Shown piece by piece: positions 19,933 to 28,397 of a stretch of 64,000 nt of DNA. The position numbers and the translations under genes are program-made. This stretch comes from Niveispirillum cyanobacteriorum (GTDB lineage Bacteria > Pseudomonadota > Alphaproteobacteria > Azospirillales > Azospirillaceae), in NCBI RefSeq assembly GCF_002868735.1, contig NZ_CP025614.1, forward strand, positions 173,130 through 237,129, written 5' to 3'. The first letter of the stretch is position 1; every line of letters begins with the position of its first letter. Below the pieces are notes generated by a model. The model did not search any database, was not told the origin of the DNA, and saw only the letters and a program-made list of their open reading frames with translations.

Positions 19933-19954
19933 AAGTATCCGTCCATCGATACTT
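19933..19954. promoter_or_regulatory. Inverted repeat upstream of the DUF885 gene
   Basis: AAGTATC, 8-nt spacer, GATACTT: a perfect 7-bp inverted repeat 76 bp upstream of the DUF885 start and in the only gene-free stretch before it. It may be an operator; no regulator is identified. Confidence 0.35.
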
Positions 19955-20004
19955 GTTCACCGCCCATGAGCCCAAAAAGTACCATTAAACGGATATGTTA
20001 GCCC

Positions 20005-21204
20005 TCACCCGAACGGCTTATCGATCGATGGCGACGGTTCGGTGAACCAGGCGGCACCGTCCTCCGTGATGTACATATGGTCTTCCAGGCGGATGCCGAA
20101 GGCGCCGGGCATGACGATCATCGGTTCGTTGGAAAAGCACATGCCGGGGGCCAGGATGGTCTTGTCGCCGCGCACCAGATAGGGGCCTTCATGGATTTGC
20201 AGGCCGATACCGTGCCCCGTGCGGTGGGGCAGACCCGGCAGCTTGTAATCGGGACCCAGGCCGTATCGTTCCAGGACGGCGCGGGCGGCATAATCCACGC
20301 TTTCGCAGGTCTGGCCGGGGCGGGCGGCGGCGAAGGCTGCCGCCTGGGCTTCATGCTCAATGGCCCAGATGCGGCGCTGTTCGGCGCTGGGTTCGCCAAA
20401 CACATAGGTGCGGGTAATGTCGGAATGGTAACCGTCGATCTGACAACCCGTATCGATCAGGACGATATCGCCCTCTGCCAACTCCTGATCACCCGGAATG
20501 CCATGGGGGAAAGAACTGGCGACCCCGAACTGTACCGCGCAGAAGGTGGAGCCATTATCGGCCCCGACCGCCCGGTGCGCCTGATCGATGAAGCGCTTCA
20601 CGGCACTGGCGCGGATGCCGGGGTGCAGGATGGACGCCGCCCGGCGGTGAATATCCAGGGTCAGGCCCTTGGCATAGGATAGCAGCGCCAGTTCGGTGGC
20701 GGATTTGCGGGCGCGGCAGCCATCGACAACGGGGGTGGCGTCCACCACCTTCAGCGCGGGCGTGATGGCGCGGAGATTGCTGAACAGCAGGAACGGGGCC
20801 GCCGGGTCCAGGGCCAGCGTCCCGTACCCTGCCACCGCACTGGCCAGCAGTTCGGCGGGGCTTTCATCCTCCTCCCACAACAGGATGTCGGCATCGACGG
20901 CCAGCACCTCTTTCAGGGAGCCCAGTTCAAAGGCGGGGCAGATCATGGACGGGCGGCGGCCCCGGCGCAGCAGCAGCGCCACCAGCCGTTCCGTGGCCCC
21001 CCAGGGCACGCCCGTGAAGTAACGCAGGCTGGCCCCCGCCGTGATCAGCAGGGTGCCGGCCCCCATCTCCTCCATAAGGCGCAGGGCCCTTTCGATGCGG
21101 GCGGCATGTTCGGCCGGCTGGATGGCGGGCGGGCGCTGACCCGACCGGTCGATGGTGGCAAGGCTGGCCAGTTCGGCCTCAGCCGTTGATCCCCCGATGC
21201 TCAT
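20005..21204 (-). CDS. M24-family metallopeptidase (Xaa-Pro dipeptidase-like)
   Basis: 399 residues. An N-terminal creatinase-like domain (about 25-160) is followed by the pita-bread M24 domain. The five metal ligands are visible: the two Asp of LIDTGCQIDGYHSDITRT, the His of GHGIGLQIHEGP, the Glu of SNEPMI and the Glu of RLEDHMYI. M24 enzymes cut peptide bonds next to proline, and some act on related N-substituted amides. ATG 21204 was chosen with GGGAG about 11 nt upstream; GTG 21216 lacks a ribosome binding site. It lies 78 nt downstream of the hydroxyproline epimerase on the same strand, fitting release of proline or hydroxyproline from peptides. Confidence 0.88.
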   Translation of the reverse strand: MSIGGSTAEAELASLATIDRSGQRPPAIQPAEHAARIERALRLMEEMGAGTLLITAGASLRYFTGVPWGATERLVALLLRRGRRPSMICPAFELGSLKEVLAVDADILLWEEDESPAELLASAVAGYGTLALDPAAPFLLFSNLRAITPALKVVDATPVVDGCRARKSATELALLSYAKGLTLDIHRRAASILHPGIRASAVKRFIDQAHRAVGADNGSTFCAVQFGVASSFPHGIPGDQELAEGDIVLIDTGCQIDGYHSDITRTYVFGEPSAEQRRIWAIEHEAQAAAFAAARPGQTCESVDYAARAVLERYGLGPDYKLPGLPHRTGHGIGLQIHEGPYLVRGDKTILAPGMCFSNEPMIVMPGAFGIRLEDHMYITEDGAAWFTEPSPSIDKPFG

Positions 21205-21282
21205 TCTTCTTGTCACTCCCTGTTACGGGGCGGGGTGTCCAGCCCCGCCGCTCGGTTGGGAACCATACGGCGTCGGCCCGGC

Positions 21283-22281
21283 CTATACCACCGTGAAGCC
21301 GGCCCAGAACGGGTCCTCACGGTCGATCCAGATCGTGTTGAAGCCTGTGGAAACCGCACTGCCCTCAATCGACGGGATGATGGCGGGATGGCCGCCCAGG
21401 TCGGTCACCGCCTCCACCCGGCCTGTGAACCGGCTGCCGATATAGCTTTCATGCACAAAGGCGTCGCCGACCTTCAGCCGCCCCTTGGCCGCCAGATGCG
21501 CCAGCCGGGCCGAGGTGCCGGTACCGCACGGGCTGCGGTCGATGGCGCGTTCGCCATAGAAGACGGCGTTGCGGCCATCGGCCCCCTGCCCTTTCGGCCC
21601 ATCGGCCCACAGCACATGTGACACGCCCCGGATACGGGGGTCAACGGGATGCACCGGCTCCACCTTCTCCCGCATCAGGGAGCGAATGCTGCGCGACAGC
21701 TCCACAATGCGCGCCGCCCCCAGATCGTCCAGCCCCTTATAGGGACCCTGCGGTTCGATGATGGCGTAGTAATTGCCGCCATAGGAGACATCGACCGACA
21801 GGGGACCAAAGCCCGGCACCTCAATCTCCACCCCCCAGGCCGCGACGTAAGAGGGCACGTTGCGGATGCGGACCCAGGTGACGCGCTTGCCCTCTGTCCC
21901 ATAGGTGATGTCGATGATGCCCGCCGGCACCTCCACCCGCAGCGTCCCCGGTGTGCGCGGGCTGATCAGGCCGTTTTCCAGGCCGAAGGTGATCATGCCG
22001 ATGGTGCCATGCCCGCACATGGGCAGACAGCCGCTGGTCTCGATGAACAGGATGCCGATATCGGCGTCGGCCTGGGTCGGCGGATAAAGGAACCCGCCCG
22101 ACATCATGTCGTGCCCGCGCGGTTCAAAGCACAGGCCCGTGCGGATCCAGTCGAACCGTTCCAGGAAATCCTGCCGCCGCTCCGCCATCGACGCGCCCCG
22201 CAGCAAGGGTGCCCCACCGGCAACAAGGCGGACCGGGTTGCCGGCGGTGTGACCATCGATGCAGAAGAAGGTGTGGCGCAT
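21283..22281 (-). CDS. 4-hydroxyproline 2-epimerase (proline racemase family)
   Basis: 332 residues. The catalytic cysteine pair is present: Cys89 in PMCGHG and Cys252 in SPCGTGTSA. A Cys/Cys pair indicates racemase or epimerase activity; 3-hydroxyproline dehydratases have Thr at the second position. The reaction would convert trans-4-hydroxy-L-proline to cis-4-hydroxy-D-proline in the cytoplasm. The next two pathway steps are encoded nearby: a DapA-family deaminase upstream and a divergent FAD oxidoreductase. The final enzyme, ketoglutarate-semialdehyde dehydrogenase, is not in the window. Proline racemase is the alternative, but the neighbours favour hydroxyproline. Confidence 0.87.
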   Translation of the reverse strand: MRHTFFCIDGHTAGNPVRLVAGGAPLLRGASMAERRQDFLERFDWIRTGLCFEPRGHDMMSGGFLYPPTQADADIGILFIETSGCLPMCGHGTIGMITFGLENGLISPRTPGTLRVEVPAGIIDITYGTEGKRVTWVRIRNVPSYVAAWGVEIEVPGFGPLSVDVSYGGNYYAIIEPQGPYKGLDDLGAARIVELSRSIRSLMREKVEPVHPVDPRIRGVSHVLWADGPKGQGADGRNAVFYGERAIDRSPCGTGTSARLAHLAAKGRLKVGDAFVHESYIGSRFTGRVEAVTDLGGHPAIIPSIEGSAVSTGFNTIWIDREDPFWAGFTVV

Positions 22282-22318
22282 TTTTTGTTCCGGGATTGGA
22301 GTGAGGGCAAAGGGGCCA

Positions 22319-22443
22319 CCCCCTTCGTCATCCCGGCGAAAGCCGGGACCCAGCGTGAGGCGCGGTTAGCGCCGATATGACACTTATCGCGGCAGACGCC
22401 GCTCTGCGCTGGGTCCCGGCTTTCGCCGGGATGACGAAGGGGG
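22319..22443. repeat. Long intergenic inverted repeat, family C
   Basis: Two perfect 37-nt arms (22319-22355 and 22407-22443) containing CATCCCGGCGAAAGCCGGGA and its complement, separated by 51 nt. It lies between the DapA-family gene and the epimerase, inside the operon. Similar CATCCCGGCGAAAGCCGG elements are widespread in alphaproteobacterial genomes. It could reduce read-through or stabilise the upstream mRNA. Confidence 0.85.
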
Positions 22444-22468
22444 AGAGGCGCAAACAGCTGACCTTACC

Positions 22469-23365
22469 TCAAACCGGCCGCGTCGCGGCGGCCTTTTCGA
22501 CCATGGCGGTGACCTGGGCGCGGCGTGCGCCGGACAGGGGCAGGCGTGGCAGGCGGACGCGTTCGGAACCACGGCCCATGATCTGTTCGGCCAACTTGAT
22601 CGACTGCACCAGATCATGTTCGGCATCCAGGTGCAGCAGCGGCATGAACCAGCGATAGATGCGCCGTGCCTCCGCGATGTCACCCTGTTGCAGGGCCTTG
22701 ACCAGGGCCACGGATTCCTGCGGAAAGGCGCTGGTCAGGCCCGACACCCAGCCATGGGCACCCAGGATCATCCCTTCCAGCGCCACATCATCCAGCCCCG
22801 CCATCAGCACGAACCGGTCGCCGAATTCATTGATCAGGTCGGTGAAACGGCGCGGGTCGGGCGCGCTTTCCTTGACCGCCACGATATTGGGGATATCGGC
22901 CAGCCGGGCCAGAACGCGGGCGGAGATCGACACACGGTAGGCGGGCGGGTTGTTATACAGCATGATGGGCAGGCTGGTCGCGTCCGCCACTGTCTTGAAA
23001 TGCGTGTACAGCTCTTCTTCCGTGGGCACATAGACCATGGCCGGCAACAGCATCAGGCCATCCACGCCCAACGCTTCGGCATCGCGGGCGAAGGCCACGG
23101 CCCGCTTGGTGGTCAGTTCTGACACGCCGGCCACTACCGGCACGCGGCCCCCTACAGCAGTGCGGGCGCGGTGCAGGATGGCGCGCTTCTCCTCCGGCTC
23201 CAGGGAGTTATTCTCCCCACAGGTGCCCAGCAGGATCAAGCCATCGACGCCATCGCGGATCAGCGCATCCTGCACCCCCGCAGTAGCGTCATAATCAACG
23301 GACAGGTCTTCGGCGAATTGGGTGGTGGCGGCCGGGTACACACCCGTCCAGGTCAGCTTGGCCAT
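22469..23365 (-). CDS. DapA-family deaminase, probably 1-pyrroline-4-hydroxy-2-carboxylate deaminase
   Basis: 298 residues, the usual length of the DHDPS/NAL TIM-barrel family. The Schiff-base lysine is Lys165 (VAVKES) and the conserved Tyr is Tyr137 (LYNNPPAY); GTCGENNSL is the substrate carboxylate loop. In hydroxyproline degradation this family deaminates and dehydrates the pyrroline to ketoglutarate semialdehyde. The assignment rests on its neighbours (epimerase downstream, FAD oxidoreductase divergent). GGAG lies 7 nt before the ATG. A dihydrodipicolinate synthase role is less likely because of this context. Confidence 0.83.
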   Translation of the reverse strand: MAKLTWTGVYPAATTQFAEDLSVDYDATAGVQDALIRDGVDGLILLGTCGENNSLEPEEKRAILHRARTAVGGRVPVVAGVSELTTKRAVAFARDAEALGVDGLMLLPAMVYVPTEEELYTHFKTVADATSLPIMLYNNPPAYRVSISARVLARLADIPNIVAVKESAPDPRRFTDLINEFGDRFVLMAGLDDVALEGMILGAHGWVSGLTSAFPQESVALVKALQQGDIAEARRIYRWFMPLLHLDAEHDLVQSIKLAEQIMGRGSERVRLPRLPLSGARRAQVTAMVEKAAATRPV

Positions 23366-23390
23366 GGGTCACTCCTGCATTGCGCTTAAA

Positions 23391-23415
23391 ATCGTATACT
23401 ATATAATATCGAGAT
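23391..23415. promoter_or_regulatory. AT-rich operator-like element in the hydroxyproline divergent promoter
   Basis: ATCGTATACTATATAATATC followed by GAGAT is an imperfect palindrome inside the 71-bp gap between the divergent deaminase and oxidoreductase genes. It could hold the -10 elements and a GntR-type operator. The ATCGTATAC part recurs at 7962-7970 upstream of the M28 peptidase. Confidence 0.4.
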
Positions 23416-23436
23416 GGAAAAGAGGGGAGTGTGGGG

Positions 23437-24675
23437 ATGCGGTCCTTCCTGGTGGTCGGCGGCGGGATTGTCGGGTACAGCGTGGCGCTGGCGCTGCAGG
23501 CGCGGGGCCGGTCGGTGGTGATCGTGGATGATGCGCCGTCGGTGCCCGCCGCCTCCTGGGGCAATGCCGGGCATATCGCGGTGGAGCAGGTGGAGCCGCT
23601 GGCCAGCCCCGCCACCCTGCGCGGCGTGCCCAAACGCCTGCTGGCCAAAGATGACGCCCTGTCCCTGCCCCTGCGCGATGTGCGGCATTGGCTGCCCTTT
23701 GGCATGCGGCTGGCGGCGGCGGCGCGGCCGGACCGGTTTCGGGCGGGCAAGGCGGCCTTGTCCCCGCTGATCGGCGGGGCCATGGGGGCGTGGGAACGGC
23801 TGGTGCAGGGCGTGGGACAGCCCGACCTGTTGATCCAGGATGGGCATTTCGTGATCTGGGATACGCCCGTCAGTGCGGCACGCGGCCTGACGGCCTGGCA
23901 GGCGGCGGATACCGGCACCACACGGTTCCGACCGATTGACGCAGACGAGCGGGAGTGGCTGACACGCCTGCTGGGCCGCGCGCCGGCGGGGGCCATCCGC
24001 TTTACCGGCAGCGGGCATATTGCCTCGCACGATCTGCTGTTCACCGCCCTGCGCCGGCATTTTGTGGAGCGCGGTGGCGTGATGGTGACAGGCCGGGCCG
24101 TGGGGCTGCCTGTAACCGATGGCAAGACCGCCGTAGCCCTGAGCGATGGACGGGTGCTGACGGCAGACGGGGTGGTGGTGGCGGCGGGGGTGGCGTCAAA
24201 GCCCCTGCTGGAAGGGATCGGTCACAAGGTGCCGATGATCGCCGAACGGGGGTATCATCTGCATGCCGATGTCGGACACTGGCCCACCGACCTGCCGCCG
24301 CTGGTGTTTGAGGATCGGGCGCTGATCGTCACCCGCTTCCGCGACTATCTGCGCGCCTCCAGTTTCGTGGAGTTCAGCCATCCCGACAGCCCGCCCGATC
24401 CGGCCAAGTGGGAACGGCTGCGCGGCCGTATCCGCGACCTGGGCCTGCCCTTCCCCCTGCCCGCCCGTGAATGGGTGGGGTGTCGCCCCACCCTGCCCGA
24501 CTATCTGCCCGCCATTGGCCGGTCGGATCGGGCAGCCAACCTGTTCTACGCCTTCGGGCATCAGCATCTGGGCCTGACGCTTGGCCCCGTTACGGGGGAG
24601 CGGATCGCAGCGCTGGTGACGGATCAGGGGCCGGACCTGTCAGCCTTTGATCTGAACCGGTTTGCGGGAACCTGA
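23437..24675 (+). CDS. FAD-dependent D-amino-acid oxidoreductase, probably cis-4-hydroxy-D-proline dehydrogenase
   Basis: 412 residues of the DAO/DadA fold: FAD motif VVGGGIVGYSVAL starting at residue 6, the SWGNAGHI segment typical of DadA-like enzymes, and a C-terminal FGHQHLGLTLGPVTG FAD-binding end. Expected reaction: oxidation of cis-4-hydroxy-D-proline to 1-pyrroline-4-hydroxy-2-carboxylate, the step between the epimerase and the DapA-family enzyme encoded on the other strand. ATG 23437 has AGGGGAG 7 nt upstream. It is divergent from the deaminase with 71 bp between, so one regulator probably controls both. Confidence 0.83.
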   Translation: MRSFLVVGGGIVGYSVALALQARGRSVVIVDDAPSVPAASWGNAGHIAVEQVEPLASPATLRGVPKRLLAKDDALSLPLRDVRHWLPFGMRLAAAARPDRFRAGKAALSPLIGGAMGAWERLVQGVGQPDLLIQDGHFVIWDTPVSAARGLTAWQAADTGTTRFRPIDADEREWLTRLLGRAPAGAIRFTGSGHIASHDLLFTALRRHFVERGGVMVTGRAVGLPVTDGKTAVALSDGRVLTADGVVVAAGVASKPLLEGIGHKVPMIAERGYHLHADVGHWPTDLPPLVFEDRALIVTRFRDYLRASSFVEFSHPDSPPDPAKWERLRGRIRDLGLPFPLPAREWVGCRPTLPDYLPAIGRSDRAANLFYAFGHQHLGLTLGPVTGERIAALVTDQGPDLSAFDLNRFAGT

Positions 24676-24677
24676 CC

Positions 24678-27155
24678 TTACGCGGCATCCGGCCCGGACA
24701 GCAGTTCCTCATAGAACCCGCGAAGCGCCGTCAGCGCCTCACCCACCGGCAGGCCTGCATCTGCGGCGCTGTCCAGGCCCGGCAGGCCGGCGGACAGGCG
24801 GGCATGGATTTCGCGTTCAGCGGCGGCCCGGCGGATGGTGCCTGCCCGTAAGATCCGTTGCGCGACCACCCCCAGCCGCAAGGCCAACTCCTGCCGCCCG
24901 AGGGTCAGCGCCAGCAATGCGCCGCGTTCCAGGGCCCAGGGCTGGGCATGGGTATAGTCAACCTTAATCATGATGGTCAGGGCGTCGTGCGCGTGGCGCA
25001 TCGCCTCCATCACCCGGCCCCGCAGCAGCAGATAGGAGGCAAGGTTGGCCAGCAGCGTCTGATGCATGGTGGGCGGCATCGGTTCGCCAGAGGTCAGAGC
25101 CTGCTGCGTCAGTTCGATGGCGCGATCGATCTGGTTGTCGTTGAACTCCGCATCCGCCATCCGCAACAGGGTCAGGTTCCGGGGAAGGCCATGGTGTTCG
25201 GCCTGGGTCAATGCACGGGCGAAGTCGGCCCGCGCCTGTTCCATCTCCCCCAACTCCGCCCGCAGCCAGCCCAGAAGCGAGCGGTGACGGACAATATCGG
25301 AGGCCACCCCATACCGCTCGGCAATCGCCACCGCCTCCTCCCACAGGGCCAGACAGGCGCGCTGGTCGCCGGTATAGCGGCGGATGAAACCGGCGGACAT
25401 CAGCCCGTCAATGGCCCAGACCGGCGGTACGTCGTCCCCCCGCAGCGCGGCGACGGCACTGTCCAGCTCCTCGGCGGCGTAACGGGGGCGGTCGGCATGC
25501 AGCGGCAGGCGCAGCGGCACCCCCTCCCCATGCAGCAGGAGGCCCAGCATGGCGCGGATGACCGGCGGGGTGTCCGGCCCGCATAAGGACCAGGCCCGAG
25601 TCAGGAAATCCGCAATCTCCGCGAATGGGCCGGACTGGTTCCAGTGGCGATAACTGTCAAGCACCAGTTCCTGTCCCGCCAGCACATCCCCGCCACTGAA
25701 CGCCCAGTTCAACATGGCGCGAATATCGGCGACATCGGCATTCAGACCCGGCGCGTTAAAACCGCTGAGCCAGACTACCTGCATATGCTGACGCAGATGC
25801 GCCGACAGCCAGCGGCACAGCAGGGGCCGCAGCCCCTCGCGCGCCACCAGACCCGGATCGCGGGCAATGACATGGTCGCGGATGGTTTCCAGCAGGCGCA
25901 ACCCTTTCTGCCGCGTCTGGATGGGTCCGGCCACCAGCGACCGCGCCACCAGCCCTGCCACCAGCCCCGGCACCGATGCCGGGGTGAGCGGGGCAGCGCC
26001 ACAGACCGCCGCCGCCGCCTCCACCGGCCAGGAACCGGCAAAGACCGTCAGCCGGCCCAGCAGCAGGCACTCCTCGGCGCTCAACGCCTCCACGCTCCAG
26101 CGCAGCATATGGTGCAGATTGTCATGGCGCGACCCTGCCCCCGCCGGCAGGGGCAGGTCCTGGAACCGACCGGACAACACCCGCTCCACCTCTGTCACCG
26201 GGCAATCGCGCATCCAGGCGGCCAGCAGCAGCAGGGCCAGCGGCAACCCGTCCAGGTGCCGGCACAGCCGGGCGAGCGCCGGCATCTGGCCATCGGGCGG
26301 CGGGGGCCATCCGGCCCGCCCATGCTCCCGCAGGACCAGACGCACCGCCGGATAGGTGCGGATCGCCACGGCCTTCTCCTCCCCCTCTGGCGGGCATTCC
26401 AGGGGACAGAGATGCAGCAGCTGTTCCCCCGTCAGCCCCAGCGGTTCCCGGCTGGTCAGCAGGATGTGCAGGTTCGGGCACTGGCCCAGCAGTTCCTCGG
26501 CAAAGCCCGCCACCTCGTCCAGCAGATGTTCGGCATTGTCCAGCAGCAGCAGGGTGGGCCGTTCCGCAAGGGCGCGCAGCACGGCACCCTTCACATCCGG
26601 CCCCGTCAGGCGCAGCGACATGGACGCCGCCGTCACAACGGGCAGAAGGTCGGCCTGGGCAACCGGGGCCAGTTCCACATGCACCGCCCGCAGCGCCTGC
26701 ATCTGCTGGCTGCCGGCCAGGGCCAGACTGGTCTTGCCCACCCCGCCCGGCCCCACGATGGTGACCAACCGCGACCGCGACAGCAGCAGGCGCAGCCGCT
26801 CCAGCTCCGCCTCGCGCCCCAGCAGCGTATCGGCAAGCAGCGCGTCTGCGCCCGTCTCCGCCCCCGTCAGGGACAGGGCCAGCCGGTAACCGACGCCGGG
26901 GACATTCTGAACGGCAGCATCACCCAGGGCGCGGCGCAGGGCGCGCACCTGTACCCGCAAATTGCCTGGCGTTACCGTCACGCCCGGCCAGACCTGCGCC
27001 ATCAGGGTGTCGGCGGCCACCGCCTCTCCCCCCGCCGCCGCCAGGACGGCCAGCAGATCGAAGGCCCGGTCACCCAGGGGCACAAGCTCTCCGCCGCGCA
27101 GCAGGCGGCGGTGAAGAAGATCAAGGCTAAAGGAAACTGGAAGAGTTGCGGGCAT
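24678..27155 (-). CDS. Winged-helix regulator with NTPase and TPR-like repeats
   Basis: 825 residues: an OmpR-type winged helix (about 7-95, with LVPLGDRAFDLLAVLA and GVGYRLA), a STAND/AAA ATPase with Walker A GPGGVGKT (135-142), Walker B TLLLLDNAEHLLDE and LLTSREPLGLTGE, then TPR-like helical repeats. Such proteins are ATP-dependent transcription switches. ATG 27155 was chosen because an upstream extension to 27314 does not resemble the family; the ribosome binding site is weak. The gene diverges from an alpha/beta hydrolase, 176 bp away, the likely target. Its end lies 2 nt from the end of the convergent oxidoreductase gene. Confidence 0.85.
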   Translation of the reverse strand: MPATLPVSFSLDLLHRRLLRGGELVPLGDRAFDLLAVLAAAGGEAVAADTLMAQVWPGVTVTPGNLRVQVRALRRALGDAAVQNVPGVGYRLALSLTGAETGADALLADTLLGREAELERLRLLLSRSRLVTIVGPGGVGKTSLALAGSQQMQALRAVHVELAPVAQADLLPVVTAASMSLRLTGPDVKGAVLRALAERPTLLLLDNAEHLLDEVAGFAEELLGQCPNLHILLTSREPLGLTGEQLLHLCPLECPPEGEEKAVAIRTYPAVRLVLREHGRAGWPPPPDGQMPALARLCRHLDGLPLALLLLAAWMRDCPVTEVERVLSGRFQDLPLPAGAGSRHDNLHHMLRWSVEALSAEECLLLGRLTVFAGSWPVEAAAAVCGAAPLTPASVPGLVAGLVARSLVAGPIQTRQKGLRLLETIRDHVIARDPGLVAREGLRPLLCRWLSAHLRQHMQVVWLSGFNAPGLNADVADIRAMLNWAFSGGDVLAGQELVLDSYRHWNQSGPFAEIADFLTRAWSLCGPDTPPVIRAMLGLLLHGEGVPLRLPLHADRPRYAAEELDSAVAALRGDDVPPVWAIDGLMSAGFIRRYTGDQRACLALWEEAVAIAERYGVASDIVRHRSLLGWLRAELGEMEQARADFARALTQAEHHGLPRNLTLLRMADAEFNDNQIDRAIELTQQALTSGEPMPPTMHQTLLANLASYLLLRGRVMEAMRHAHDALTIMIKVDYTHAQPWALERGALLALTLGRQELALRLGVVAQRILRAGTIRRAAAEREIHARLSAGLPGLDSAADAGLPVGEALTALRGFYEELLSGPDAA

Positions 27156-27331
27156 GGTCCAATCGATTTCGTCAATAATCTGAAATAAATAGGGGTGCAG
27201 CGTAGAAGCAAAAGCAGATTTTAGGTCTTTTAACACGCCAAAGCGGGTTTCCACCGGAATACTTTCGTGGCTGACCCATCCCGGCAGGGCCAGGGACGGC
27301 ACCGCATCCAGCACAGAACCGGAGACATCCC

Positions 27332-28159
27332 ATGGGCACGATCATCACCGATGATGGCACGCAGATCTATTACAAGGATTGGGGGGCGGGGCGTCCTGTC
27401 GTGTTCAGCCATGGCTGGCCCCTGAATGCCGACAGTTGGGAGAACCAGATGCTGCATCTGGCCAGCAACGGCTTCCGCGCCATCGCCCATGACCGGCGCG
27501 GCCATGGCCGGTCCAGCCAGCCCTGGCACGGCCATGACATGGACACCTATGCAGACGATCTGGCGCAGTTGATGGAGGCGCTGGACCTGAAGGACGCCAT
27601 CCTTGTCGGCTTTTCCACGGGCGGGGGCGAGGTGACACGCTATGTTGCCCGCCATGGCAAGGCGCGGGTGGCCGGCATCGTTCTGGTGGGGGCCGTCCCG
27701 CCGCAGATGCTGAAGACCGAGGCCAATCCCGGCGGTCTGCCCATGGAGGTGTTCGACGGCATCCGCGCCGCCAGCCTGGCCGACCGGTCGCAACTGTATA
27801 AGGACATCGCGTCCGGCCCGTTCTTCGGCTTTAACCTGCCCGGTGCCAAGCCGTCGCAGGGCATGATCGACAGTTTCTGGATGCAGGGCATGATGGCCAG
27901 CCACAAGGCCACCTTTGACTGCATCAAGGCCTTCTCCGAAACCGACTTCACCGAAGACCTGAAGCATTTCACGGGCCTGCGCACCCTGGTCATCCATGGT
28001 GACGCCGATCAGGTGGTGCCCATCGACGCCGCCGGCCGCGCCGTGGCCCGTCTGGTGCCGCATGCCGAACTGAAAGTCTATGAAGGCGGCCCGCACGGCG
28101 TGACCGACACCCACAAGGACCGCCTGAGCGCTGACCTGCTGGCCTTTGCCAAGGGGTGA
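27332..28159 (+). CDS. Alpha/beta hydrolase, non-heme chloroperoxidase/esterase type
   Basis: 275 residues. Nucleophile Ser95 in GFSTGGG, Asp226 in HGDADQVVP and His255 in GGPHG form the catalytic triad. The N-terminus ([23 protein letters not shown]) and overall length match cofactor-free chloroperoxidase/arylesterase proteins. These are hydrolases with perhydrolase side activity that can yield hypohalite with peracid, so halogenation as the real role is doubtful. GGAGA precedes ATG 27332. No signal peptide: cytoplasmic. Probably under the divergent winged-helix/NTPase regulator. A family B repeat follows 21 nt after the stop. Confidence 0.9.
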   Translation: MGTIITDDGTQIYYKDWGAGRPVVFSHGWPLNADSWENQMLHLASNGFRAIAHDRRGHGRSSQPWHGHDMDTYADDLAQLMEALDLKDAILVGFSTGGGEVTRYVARHGKARVAGIVLVGAVPPQMLKTEANPGGLPMEVFDGIRAASLADRSQLYKDIASGPFFGFNLPGAKPSQGMIDSFWMQGMMASHKATFDCIKAFSETDFTEDLKHFTGLRTLVIHGDADQVVPIDAAGRAVARLVPHAELKVYEGGPHGVTDTHKDRLSADLLAFAKG

Positions 28160-28180
28160 GGGATCATTGATGGCGTAGGC

Positions 28181-28275
28181 GTAGGTCAGGTCGAGGGGCG
28201 GCAAGCGCCGAGCCCTGACAGAAAGGCTTTCAATCCAATGCTGTCAGGGCTCGCCTCCGGCTCGACCTGACCTAC
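28181..28275. repeat. Palindromic intergenic repeat, family B copy 3
   Basis: 95-bp copy with GTAGGTCAGGTCG at the left and CGACCTGACCTAC at the right, and inner arms GCCCTGACAG/CTGTCAGGGC. It lies after the alpha/beta hydrolase and before the next regulator gene. Confidence 0.85.
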
Positions 28276-28338
28276 GTCTTTCTTATCTGCCCTTCCTGCC
28301 CCTTGTCTTCCCGGACGAAACCGGGGTTAACTACCCTT

Positions 28339-28357
28339 TGCCGCGCTGCGGCATTTT
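28339..28357 (+). terminator. Weak hairpin with short T run
   Basis: TGCCGC, loop GCT, GCGGCA, then TTTT. The stem is only 6 bp and the T run 4, so this is at best a weak terminator for the hydrolase transcript; it lies 41 nt before the next gene. Confidence 0.3.
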
Positions 28358-28397
28358 CCGTCCCTCGGGCGGGGCCTTTGCGAAAGCGACAGACCCG

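Noticed and set aside
19996..20009. TGTTAGCCCTCACC as another LacI-type operator
   Set aside because: Only the left half matches, the right half is not palindromic, and it overlaps the M24 stop codon 140 bp from any start.
25644..27188. 514-residue plus-strand frame opposite the winged-helix/NTPase/TPR regulator
   Set aside because: Composition is Gln/Arg/Pro/His-rich with no domain; the minus strand has Walker motifs and a winged helix.
27332..28159. The chloroperoxidase-like hydrolase as a partner of the halogenases
   Set aside because: Cofactor-free haloperoxidases are alpha/beta hydrolases with incidental halide oxidation; it is 20 kb away with its own divergent regulator.
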